The notes under the pieces: generated by a model
Databases searched by the model: none
The model's input: only the letters and a program-made list of their open reading frames with translations
What the model was told of the DNA's origin: nothing
Assembly (NCBI GenBank): GCA_037446395.1
Contig: JBBIIP010000056.1
Coordinates: 1 to 6,600 of the forward strand
Reading direction: 5' to 3'
Origin: JAAYJT01 sp037446395
Lineage (GTDB): Bacteria > Bacteroidota > Bacteroidia > Bacteroidales > JAAYJT01
DNA: 6,600 nucleotides
Program-made: the position numbers and the translations under genes
Shown: positions 1 to 6,584 of the stretch, one piece after another
How the letters are laid out: each line of letters opens with the position of its first letter
Position numbering within the stretch: position 1 is the first letter of the stretch

Positions 1-351
1 TCAGTATAATGATATTTTTTGCAAATGTAGCAATTAAAGGTAGTTGATGGAAACAGTAATTACTTAAAAAAATATTTTAACAGCCAAACACATTAAAATA
101 CCTCAATGTTTTCGAAGCATCAGAATTTACCCGAAAAGATGTTGATTTGCGCTTTGTAGCCATCCATCAACAAAGTGGTTGAGTTAAGTGGTTAATATGG
201 CAATAAAATGCCACCAAAAGCGTATTTATGATAACTTTACCTTGTTTTTGCAATAGCCAACCGTGCGGTTTGAGCCTGACTTGTTGAAATAAATGTATTA
301 CGTGAGGCGATCGAACGAATTTATACCAGAGAGTAACCTGTTTTAAGAAAT
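1..351. other. AT-rich upstream intergenic region
   Basis: No supportable gene lies here. It is richer in A and T than the genes that follow and has stops in all forward frames. A run at 13-21 (TA, three bases, then TTTG) resembles the Bacteroidota -7 box TAnnTTTG with one extra base, but any -33 element would lie outside the window. Nearer the first gene, 232-239 (TAACTTTA) is one base off the same box and has no TTG at the right distance upstream. The promoter of the downstream operon is therefore not resolved. The 3' end of a preceding gene is not recognisable. Confidence 0.6.
55..80. repeat. 10-bp palindrome followed by AT-only hairpin
   Basis: AGTAATTACT at 55-64 is a perfect 10-base palindrome. 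Sharing its last base, TTAAAA (64-69) and TTTTAA (75-80) form a 6-bp inverted repeat around a 5-base loop. The symmetry can be read directly. It could be a protein-binding site or a remnant terminator for a gene to the left, but it has no GC-rich stem and no clear T run, and short AT-only symmetry arises easily by chance in AT-rich DNA. Confidence 0.3.
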
Positions 352-1818
352 ATGAAGGGCATGCGTAAAAGATTTTATCTGCATTTTCTTGCAATAGTGT
401 TGCCTGCCTTGTTAATAATCAGCGCCTGCGACCGCCACGACAAATTTTCTGACGACCCAAATCTGAAGCTCAAATTTTCGGTTGACACGGTTCTGTTCGA
501 TACCGTTTTTACCACGCTCGGCACAGCAACTCAGCTGTTAACGGTCTACAATACTGAAAAGAAATGGGTGAAGGTTTCATCAATCGGGTTAGCCCGTGGC
601 CTGGCTTCACCGTTCAGACTGAATATTGACGGGCTGGCAACCTTGCTGGCTACTGATGTTGAAATTGCGCCTAAGGACAGCCTGTTTATCTTTATTCGGG
701 CTACCATTGACCCAAACAACCAATCGGGGATGATGATTGAAACAGATTCAATTCTATTCAACGTCAATAACAACCAGCAGGATGTGAAATTGGTGGCATG
801 GGGAGAGGATGCCTATTTTTATAGAAACGCAATCATTAAAAGCAACCTAACATTACCCAATGACAAACCGCATGTCATTTATGGTTTTTTAGCGGTTGAT
901 TCATTATACACACTCACAATTTCCCAGGGAGCCCGACTGCATTTTCATCATAACTCATTTATGCTGGTTTATCGGGACGCATCCCTCAAAGTGATGGGAA
1001 CAAAGGAAAACCCTGTGGTTTTTCAGGGCGACCGAACTGAGTTCTATTATCGGGACCTACCTGGACAATGGGGGCATAAAGATGCCGGAATTTGTATCTA
1101 TTTTTATCCAGGGAGCGTCAATAATGAGATCAATTATGCCATAATCAAGAATGGAGTGATCGGTATTCAGGCTGATACGGTTGGAAGATCACCGGCGCCT
1201 ACGCTGCGCATATATAATACTGAAATACGTAATATGCTGGGAATAGGGCTATTGGCTAGGGGAACTTATATCGAAGCTGGCAACCTGGTAGTGGCAAATT
1301 GTGGAACACATGCCATCGCATTGATGTATGGTGGCAACTATGATTTTCGCCATACCACAATTGGCAACTTCTGGACTAAGACAGCCAGGCAATCCCCTTC
1401 GTTGTTGATAAACAACTTCTATCGGTATAATAACCAGGTGATTGCAAGGAATCTTGTGAAAGCTTACTTCGGAAACAGTGTGATTTATGGAAACCTGAAC
1501 GAAGAACTTGGTTTTGAAGCTTCAACCCTCGCTGCATTTAACTATAACTTCGATTTTTGTTTTCTTAAAACGCCACAAAATATTTCTGCGAATCCATTAT
1601 TTGCAAATTGCTTTCGAAACGTAGATCCTAAATTTAAGGAAATAAAAATCCATAAACTTGAGCCCGACACCCTTTCTCCGCTCATTAACAAAGGCAGTTT
1701 GCAAATCGTTCTGCAATCACCGTTCAATATAACACGCGATCTCAAAGGAGTTAGCCGCATCAACGATGCAGCACCTGATCCGGGAGCCTATGAATATACA
1801 ACAGGTCGCAATAAATAA
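352..1818 (+). CDS. Right-handed beta-helix lipoprotein (choice-of-anchor Q-like C-terminus)
   Basis: Predicted outer-membrane lipoprotein of 488 residues with a solenoid fold; no enzymatic role can be assigned. The N-terminus has basic residues (MKGMRKR), a hydrophobic stretch at 8-25 and a lipobox IISAC with Cys26 as the lipidated residue. Residues 42-57 hold the segment FSVDTVLFDTVFTTLG, which I recognise as a conserved entry segment of this Bacteroidota family. From about residue 160 to 450 there are short beta-strand rungs of parallel beta-helix type, including PGQWG at 237-241, then a strand-rich NNEINYAIIKNG segment. SPLINKGS at 442-449 and DLKGVSR...PDPGAYEY at 463-482 match the end of choice-of-anchor Q / beta-helix proteins. 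A second ATG three codons in (361) is an alternative start; both leave the signal peptide usable. The start region is A-rich with no clear ribosome-binding site. It is the first gene of a tight three-gene run. Such helices often bind polysaccharide or act in adhesion, but that is inference. No obvious catalytic residues are visible. Confidence 0.9.
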   Translation: MKGMRKRFYLHFLAIVLPALLIISACDRHDKFSDDPNLKLKFSVDTVLFDTVFTTLGTATQLLTVYNTEKKWVKVSSIGLARGLASPFRLNIDGLATLLATDVEIAPKDSLFIFIRATIDPNNQSGMMIETDSILFNVNNNQQDVKLVAWGEDAYFYRNAIIKSNLTLPNDKPHVIYGFLAVDSLYTLTISQGARLHFHHNSFMLVYRDASLKVMGTKENPVVFQGDRTEFYYRDLPGQWGHKDAGICIYFYPGSVNNEINYAIIKNGVIGIQADTVGRSPAPTLRIYNTEIRNMLGIGLLARGTYIEAGNLVVANCGTHAIALMYGGNYDFRHTTIGNFWTKTARQSPSLLINNFYRYNNQVIARNLVKAYFGNSVIYGNLNEELGFEASTLAAFNYNFDFCFLKTPQNISANPLFANCFRNVDPKFKEIKIHKLEPDTLSPLINKGSLQIVLQSPFNITRDLKGVSRINDAAPDPGAYEYTTGRNK

Positions 1819-1820
1819 AT

Positions 1821-1828
1821 TATTTTTG
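1821..1828 (+). promoter_or_regulatory. Candidate Bacteroidota -7 promoter box between two lipoprotein genes
   Basis: TATTTTTG is an exact match to TAnnTTTG, the -7 element of the Bacteroidota primary sigma factor. It lies in the 33-base gap between the beta-helix and propeller genes, 23 bases before the ATG at 1852, a workable distance for a short leader. No TTG is present 19-21 bases upstream, so the -33 half is missing. It could give extra transcription of the second and third genes, or be a chance match in an AT-rich gap. Confidence 0.3.
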
Positions 1829-1851
1829 CTAGTTGTTTACATTTAATAAAA

Positions 1852-2844
1852 ATGAGGTGTCAAAGAACCATCCTTCTGATTAGCCTTTTTCTTGTTTTGG
1901 TTTCATCCTGCGCAAAGTTGAATGATGACTACCCTCCGGTTCCCTGGCAGACATATTTCTATAAATCTAAAAACATTGCGCCAAGGCCGGTTACAGTCAT
2001 TTTCTATGAGGACGAGCAACGCCAATGGCTTGGAGCACAGCAACAACAAGGCCTGCTGTTTAACAATGGCAAACAATGGATAACTTACGATGCTCAGAAT
2101 ATTGGGATCAATCTCGATTCCGTATCATGTGTTGTCCGTGATGGAAATGACAAAGTATGGGTAGGGTGGAAATCTGGCCTTGCAGTTTTTGATGGACAAA
2201 AATGGACTAAAATTCCACAGTTTGATGGCCGGAATGTTTCATCAATTGCAGTTGAAGGGATAGAAAATTTGTGGGTGGGGATCAATGGTTCAGCATCGTC
2301 CGGTGGCCTGGCATATTTTGAGAACCGTGCATGGGTGTTTTATAATTTGTCCAATTCGGGTATTCCATCTTCCAAAATTCAAAAACTCCTACTAGATGCA
2401 TCACAACGACTGTGGGTTTGTAGTGCCGACAAGGGAGTATTCAACTTTCAAAACGGTATTTGGAAAAGTTTTGATTTTACTCAACCTGCCATACCCTCGT
2501 CAAATTTCAAATCAATTTGTCTTGATGGCGATCAAAAGGTATGGGCTGGTTCGGTTACCTCTCAGTTAGTTTGCTTTACTAATAACAGCCTCAGTCTTAT
2601 TCTTAAAACCGGAACCCCAGCTCCAATCACATCGCTGGTTGCCGATGCGCAGAACAACATCTGGTGCAGCACTTATGGAGCTGGTTTATTAAAACTCTCC
2701 AATGGCAAATGGTCATCTCTGACTGCCCAAAATGCCAGGCTCCCCTCCGATACTATCTTGTGTATGGCCGAAGGCCCCAATGGAACAATATTATTCAGCC
2801 TGATGAATAGCATGATTCTATCAGTTAATAATCGCATCCCATGA
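1852..2844 (+). CDS. Seven-repeat beta-propeller lipoprotein (two-component-regulator-type propeller)
   Basis: Predicted envelope lipoprotein of 330 residues. A short basic N-terminus and hydrophobic core lead to a lipobox VSSC with Cys20 as the lipidation site; an acidic pair follows at Asp25-Asp26, near where surface-export signals lie in Bacteroidota lipoproteins. The rest is repeats of about 38-47 residues of the form (V/I)W(V/A)Gx...GL..F..G.W. The anchor Trp residues are W59, W103, W141, W188, W231 and W271, and a seventh, degenerate unit has Phe315 in that place. Closing strands include NNGKQW (71-76), DGQKW (114-118), QNGIW (200-204) and SNGKW (283-287). Seven units would make one complete propeller filling nearly the whole mature protein. 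In hybrid two-component sensors such propellers form periplasmic ligand-sensing domains; here no membrane segment, kinase or DNA-binding part follows, so the protein is a free-standing binder or scaffold. Its stop overlaps the next gene's start (ATGA), implying translational coupling. Ligand unknown. Confidence 0.9.
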   Translation: MRCQRTILLISLFLVLVSSCAKLNDDYPPVPWQTYFYKSKNIAPRPVTVIFYEDEQRQWLGAQQQQGLLFNNGKQWITYDAQNIGINLDSVSCVVRDGNDKVWVGWKSGLAVFDGQKWTKIPQFDGRNVSSIAVEGIENLWVGINGSASSGGLAYFENRAWVFYNLSNSGIPSSKIQKLLLDASQRLWVCSADKGVFNFQNGIWKSFDFTQPAIPSSNFKSICLDGDQKVWAGSVTSQLVCFTNNSLSLILKTGTPAPITSLVADAQNNIWCSTYGAGLLKLSNGKWSSLTAQNARLPSDTILCMAEGPNGTILFSLMNSMILSVNNRIP

Positions 2845-3977
2845 CAAGATATTCTTTTTTACTGTTCCTTTTCTTGTCAAGTGCTTTAGCCCATCATGCA
2901 CTTTCGCAGCGACTTTATGACAGTTACCAAAATCGGATGGGAACCTCAAACCTGGAAACAGGGGAATGGATCGTGCACCTTCATAGCAACTCTTTTCTAA
3001 AGAACAACGAGTATTTTGGAAAACACACTGAAGGCATGACTTTCTTTGGAACAGTATTTCAGCCTTCAATTGCCTTTGCCCTCAACCGAAAGGTGGAACT
3101 CGTTGGTGGTTGGTATTTCAGACAATTTTTTGGACAGGACGGATTCGATGCCTCCCTGCCTGTTTTAACTGCAAAGTTTGAGTTTTTTCCAGGTATAATA
3201 CTGACCATCGGCCAGCTAAACGGACACCTTGCACATGGGTATCTTGAACCTATTTTCAGCACAGACAATTATTTCGCCAAAAGGCCTGAATATGGATTGC
3301 AATTTATCATCGAAAAACCAAGACTAAAATCAGATCTTTGGATGAATTGGGAAAGATTTATCACTCCGGGTGAGGATGTACCCGAAGTGATTTCAGGCGG
3401 CTGGCTTATGACATATTCATTGATTGATCGGACCAAGAAGCATATTTTACTTGCTGATGTTCAGAGCGTTATTCACCATCATGGCGGACAGGTGAGCAAC
3501 TATAGTACCCCAATGATCTCAAGGGCTAATGTCGGTGGAGGATTGAAATATGTGTACAAACCCCGCTTTAAGACCATCAACCAGGTTTCGCTGAGCAATA
3601 GCCTGATTCAGTGTTTGGAATTATCGCCGAATAATGTATTGCCATATCAGAAGGGGTTCGGATTTTATAGCGACCTCACGGTTTCCAACTCTTGGGCCAG
3701 TGTTGGAATGAGCTACTTTCGCGGCAAATACTACTTTGCACCACTTGGGGACTATCTTTTTCAATCGCTTTCCGGGCATATTCCCTGGTATTTCGATCAT
3801 AGCCGCAACCTGCTTTTGCATAAACTTTTGCTCACCCATCAGGCATTCGGGTTTCTCTGCCTGGATTTGCGGTTTGAATCATATTTTGATCTGACAAATA
3901 ATCAGTTCGATTATAGCTATGGCATTAACGTCGCCATTAACCAAGTTGCTCTAAAGAAACGCTTGGCTACATTCTGA
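2841..3977 (+). CDS. Predicted outer-membrane beta-barrel protein, function unknown
   Basis: A 378-residue exported protein I cannot assign to a named family. Residues 1-22 are a signal peptide with hydrophobic core FLLFLFLSSALA; likely cleavage is after Ala17 (A-L-A) or Ser22. There is no lipobox. The mature part has no hydrophobic helix and shows alternating hydrophobic/polar strands rich in Tyr, Phe and Trp (for example 85-97, 166-173 LWMNWERF, and strands from about 230 onward). It ends in Phe378, the C-terminal aromatic residue expected of proteins folded by the BAM complex. Together these favour an outer-membrane barrel of perhaps 14-18 strands; the count is inference. EVISGG (182-187) and a His cluster VIHHHGGQ (His212-His214) stand out as possible conserved sites. 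The start codon overlaps the previous stop by four bases, which supports this start and suggests matched synthesis with the propeller lipoprotein. A soluble periplasmic beta protein is the main alternative. Confidence 0.82.
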   Translation: MTRYSFLLFLFLSSALAHHALSQRLYDSYQNRMGTSNLETGEWIVHLHSNSFLKNNEYFGKHTEGMTFFGTVFQPSIAFALNRKVELVGGWYFRQFFGQDGFDASLPVLTAKFEFFPGIILTIGQLNGHLAHGYLEPIFSTDNYFAKRPEYGLQFIIEKPRLKSDLWMNWERFITPGEDVPEVISGGWLMTYSLIDRTKKHILLADVQSVIHHHGGQVSNYSTPMISRANVGGGLKYVYKPRFKTINQVSLSNSLIQCLELSPNNVLPYQKGFGFYSDLTVSNSWASVGMSYFRGKYYFAPLGDYLFQSLSGHIPWYFDHSRNLLLHKLLLTHQAFGFLCLDLRFESYFDLTNNQFDYSYGINVAINQVALKKRLATF

Positions 3978-3987
3978 AATTAAAGCC

Positions 3988-4000
3988 ATAGGATTCCTAT
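3988..4000. promoter_or_regulatory. 13-bp interrupted palindrome upstream of copA, possible operator
   Basis: ATAGGATTCCTAT has two perfect 6-base arms around a single T. It lies just after the barrel gene's stop and 64 bases before the copA start. A second, 8-base palindrome, ACAATTGT, is at 4034-4041. Neither matches the operator patterns I know for CueR, CopY or CsoR. I could find no good TTG / TAnnTTTG pair in the 86-base gap, so the copA promoter is unresolved and transcription may partly read through from the upstream genes. The symmetry is seen directly; any regulatory role is inference. Confidence 0.3.
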
Positions 4001-4063
4001 ATTATATCTCCCGGATCGAACACAAGTACAGCCACAATTGTTTATTGGAAAAGAATCTCTTAA

Positions 4064-6295
4064 ATGACTTCTCAGTTCCAATCCCGTACCTTGCCCATTG
4101 TGGGAATGTCGTGCGCAGCTTGTGCACGGAATGTTGAAACCAAACTCCGATCACAGCCCGGCATCAGCAATGTGAGTGTCAATTTCTCAAACAATACCGC
4201 CTACCTTGAATTTAATCCGGCGGTCATCAACCTTATGCATTTGCAAAGCGAATTACACTCGATCGGGTATAAACTTATCATAGAAGAAGAAGATGTAAGC
4301 AGTAAAACAGACGCTCACAATCAGGAGCGGTTCCTGACCCTCAGGAAAAAACTGGTTGTCGCCGTCATATTCACCCTGCCTGTTTTTGTTATCAGTATGT
4401 TTTGGCACAATACTGCAGGCTGGCTAAACTATTTCTTGCTCATCCTCACTTTGCCCGTAATTGTCTTTTCAGGGTCGGAATTCTATGTGATTGCATGGCG
4501 TCAGGCAAAACATCGAATGGCAAATATGGATACTCTGGTAGCCTTGGGGACGGGATCGGCCTTTTTATTCAGCCTCATTGTCACTTTTTTTCCGGGTGTT
4601 TTCGCAATGCAAGGCCACGATGCTCATGTTTATTACGAATCGGCTGCAGTCATCATTACTTTTGTGCTTGCAGGGCGTTTGTTAGAAGAAAAGGCACGTG
4701 CGAAAGCCTCGGCAGCCATTCGGGAGCTTATCAGCCTTCAACCAAAAACAGTAACTGTTTTGCGAAATGGAAGAGAGGAGTCAATCTCTGTAAGATTTGT
4801 TTTGCCTGGTGATGTTGTGTTGATAAAGCCCGGGGAGCGGGTTCCTGTGGATGGCGAAGTTCTGGAAGGAGAATCAAATATTGATGAGAGCATGATCAGC
4901 GGAGAGCCAATCCCAGTGAATAAAACAAAGGGTTCAGGGGTATTTGCCGGGACGTTAAACCAGCACGGGATCATAAATATTCGTGCATTAAAAGTTGGTG
5001 GAGAAACTCTATTGGCACAAATAATCGCAATGGTAGAGAGAGCGCAAGCTACAAAAGCGCCTATTCAAAGGCTGGCCGACAAAATTGCCGGAATTTTTGT
5101 GCCGGTTGTTCTGATTTTAGCCCTGGCAACATTCCTAGTTTGGATAACTTTCGGACCTGAGCCTGGAATTAATCTTGCTTTTATCGCTTCACTTAGTGTG
5201 TTGATAATCGCTTGCCCCTGTGCCTTGGGATTAGCCACACCCACAGCGTTGGTAGCGGGGTTGGGAAAAGCTGCAGGAATGGGAATTCTGGTGAGGGATG
5301 CGGCCACTCTGGAAACCATTCATCGCATCAATTTTATGGTGATTGACAAAACCGGAACGCTTACGACTGGCCGCCCTGAAATTGTAAGTTCATGGTATGA
5401 CGAGTCAATGAATCTCAAGGCAATAAATGCATTGGTACATGCGATCGAAGCCCGGTCAACCCACCCGCTTGCAGGTGCAATTGTCCGGCACATCAAGGAA
5501 GCATCAACTCCTTCGATTGAATTCAAATCATATGCGAACGTTTCAGGGCAGGGCATCGTCGCCCGCATTCATGATGAAAAATACTGGATTGGAAACCAAT
5601 CGCTTTGTGGATCTTTTAAGATAACTGTTCCCGAGGCAGCCTTGAAGTTTTTGCACAATGCTGAAAATGATGGTAACTCGATCATGTTGTTTGGTAACAC
5701 CCGGCAATTGCTTGCAGCCTTTGCGGCAAATGATCGCTTAAAAGAAAGTGCTTTGCCTGCAATTGAACAAATCAATGATATGGGGATCGAAACAATGCTT
5801 TTAAGCGGCGATCAGCCCAAGGCAGTTGAGTCTGTGGCGCGAGCGCTGGGAATAAAGCATTTCAAGTCAAGGGTACTGCCTTCCGAAAAACACCTGGTCA
5901 TCGAAGAGCTACAGCAGAAGGGCAAAGTTGTAGCCATGGTTGGCGATGGAATAAACGATGCTGCTGCATTGGCTAAGGCCGATGTGGGCATAGCCATGGC
6001 ATCCGGTTCTGACATTGCGATTGAATGTTCCGGAATCACCCTGATGAATTCAGACCCGTTGAGCATTATGAATGCACTTAAGATTACCAGGCAAACCGTA
6101 AAAATTATCAAACAAAATCTTTTCTGGGCATTTTTCTATAACATTGCTGCCCTGCCGATAGCAGCAGGCATTCTTTACCCCTTTACCGGTTTCCTGCTCA
6201 ATCCGATGGTTGCGGCTGCAGCCATGTCGTTAAGCTCAATAACTGTGGTTGCCAACAGCCTTAGATTGAATTGTTTACAAATGGTTGAGCGATAA
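4064..6295 (+). CDS. copA: Cu(I)-exporting P1B-1-type ATPase CopA
   Basis: ATP-driven pump of the inner membrane that moves Cu(I) (and usually Ag(I)) out of the cytoplasm. The 743 residues are full length for the family. One heavy-metal-associated domain lies at about 8-75, with the metal-binding GMSCAACA (Cys17, Cys20). Predicted helices: TM1 97-115, TM2 120-142, TM3 157-176 after NMDTL, TM4 190-209, TM5 343-363, TM6 370-393, TM7 about 685-705, TM8 about 710-732. The actuator loop is ISGEP (Ser279-Pro282). The TM6 ion site is CPC (384-386), the phosphorylated Asp is D428 in DKTGTLT, the nucleotide-domain His-Pro is H467-P468, and the hinge motifs are SGDQ (D583) and GDGINDAA (627-634). YNxxxxP at 692-698 and MSLSS at 721-725 complete the signature of the Cu(I) subclass rather than Zn/Cd or Co pumps. 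No motif is missing. The start puts the metal-binding domain near the N-terminus; the upstream stretch is A-rich with no clear ribosome-binding site. No chaperone or regulator is adjacent. Confidence 0.97.
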   Translation: MTSQFQSRTLPIVGMSCAACARNVETKLRSQPGISNVSVNFSNNTAYLEFNPAVINLMHLQSELHSIGYKLIIEEEDVSSKTDAHNQERFLTLRKKLVVAVIFTLPVFVISMFWHNTAGWLNYFLLILTLPVIVFSGSEFYVIAWRQAKHRMANMDTLVALGTGSAFLFSLIVTFFPGVFAMQGHDAHVYYESAAVIITFVLAGRLLEEKARAKASAAIRELISLQPKTVTVLRNGREESISVRFVLPGDVVLIKPGERVPVDGEVLEGESNIDESMISGEPIPVNKTKGSGVFAGTLNQHGIINIRALKVGGETLLAQIIAMVERAQATKAPIQRLADKIAGIFVPVVLILALATFLVWITFGPEPGINLAFIASLSVLIIACPCALGLATPTALVAGLGKAAGMGILVRDAATLETIHRINFMVIDKTGTLTTGRPEIVSSWYDESMNLKAINALVHAIEARSTHPLAGAIVRHIKEASTPSIEFKSYANVSGQGIVARIHDEKYWIGNQSLCGSFKITVPEAALKFLHNAENDGNSIMLFGNTRQLLAAFAANDRLKESALPAIEQINDMGIETMLLSGDQPKAVESVARALGIKHFKSRVLPSEKHLVIEELQQKGKVVAMVGDGINDAAALAKADVGIAMASGSDIAIECSGITLMNSDPLSIMNALKITRQTVKIIKQNLFWAFFYNIAALPIAAGILYPFTGFLLNPMVAAAAMSLSSITVVANSLRLNCLQMVER

Positions 6296-6386
6296 AAGCG
6301 CTTCGTTATAATCAAATACTGATTGCCGAAAGTGTTTAGAAACCATCGCGGCTGTAGGCTTGAAAAGTTAGGGGTTTCGGGCTACG

Positions 6387-6412
6387 TCGGTATTCCCTGT
6401 CACATATGCCGA
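6387..6412 (+). repeat. 7-bp hairpin with 12-base loop
   Basis: TCGGTAT (6387-6393) pairs with ATGCCGA (6406-6412), with one G-U pair, around a 12-base loop. A pyrimidine-rich run with six consecutive T (6432-6437) begins some 20 bases further on, which is too far for a standard intrinsic terminator. It may be RNA structure in the copA 3' region; chance is quite possible. Confidence 0.25.
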
Positions 6413-6447
6413 ATCGGGTTAAGGTTTCCCTCTTTTTTGGCCATTTG

Positions 6448-6490
6448 AAATTAGAGGACTAAAAAAACTCTTAATTTTAGGCAGCTAAAA
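6448..6490. repeat. Cluster of overlapping, mutually exclusive inverted repeats
   Basis: AAATTAGAG (6448-6456) pairs with CTCTTAATTT (6468-6477) with a single bulged base. Within and beside it, TTTTAG (6475-6480) can pair with CTAAAA on its left (6458-6463) or on its right (6485-6490, four-base loop GCAG). The stems compete for the same bases. This could be an AT-rich transcription stop after copA, or an alternative-structure leader for a gene to the right. None of the stems is followed by a long T run on the + strand. Confidence 0.3.
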
Positions 6491-6536
6491 ATCATTGAAA
6501 AAGACACGATTTACTGAGACGCTGATAGTAGTGTAT

Positions 6537-6584
6537 GTTTACGTTGGTAATCAAATGAAAATAAATATTTTGTCCAATGTAAAC
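6537..6584. repeat. 11-bp inverted repeat, 26-base spacer
   Basis: GTTTACGTTGG (6537-6547) and CCAATGTAAAC (6574-6584) are reverse complements at 10 of 11 positions; the odd position would be a G-U pair in RNA. This is the longest inverted repeat I found. The arms bracket a promoter-like pair of boxes and the ATG of an open frame at the right edge, so operator half-sites, an RNA hairpin in a leader, or a mobile-element end are all possible. No second copy of the arm is visible in the window. Confidence 0.45.
6544..6572 (+). promoter_or_regulatory. Candidate Bacteroidota promoter at the right edge
   Basis: TTG at 6544-6546 is followed after 19 bases by TATTTTG at 6566-6572. This is the spacing of the Bacteroidota -33/-7 pair, but the -7 box is one base shorter than TAnnTTTG. 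An alternative -7-like element, TAAACTTTG, at 6580-6588 is one base too long and has no suitable TTG. If this is a promoter, transcription would start near the window edge and the ATG at 6555 could not be the start of that transcript's gene. Confidence 0.25.

Noticed and set aside
167..394. 75-codon open frame on the - strand covering much of the upstream region and the start of the first lipoprotein gene
   Set aside because: It runs antisense over the start and signal peptide of a well-supported gene, shows no recognisable motif, and looks like a chance frame.
1852..2844. Propeller gene as a broken fragment of a hybrid two-component sensor
   Set aside because: It has its own lipobox, a full set of seven repeats and a stop precisely coupled to the next gene, so it looks intact.
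4402..4812. 136-codon open frame on the + strand in another frame inside copA
   Set aside because: The in-frame ATPase is continuous with all motifs through this stretch; the alternative product is Cys- and Gly-rich without domain features.
5812..6111. 99-codon open frame on the - strand inside copA
   Set aside because: It lies opposite the GDGINDAA region of a full-length ATPase and is a shadow of its codon pattern.
6296..6310. Palindrome AAGCGCTT with flanking ATAA/TTAT as a copA terminator
   Set aside because: The stem has almost no loop, needs a two-base bulge to extend, and has no T run after it.
6370..6390. Sequence resembling a tRNA T-arm (GGGTTTCGGGC)
   Set aside because: No matching acceptor, D or anticodon stems can be built around it.
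6406..6462. 18-codon open frame MPNRVKVSLFFGHLKLED after copA
   Set aside because: Too short, no ribosome-binding site or coding evidence, and it overlaps hairpin sequence.
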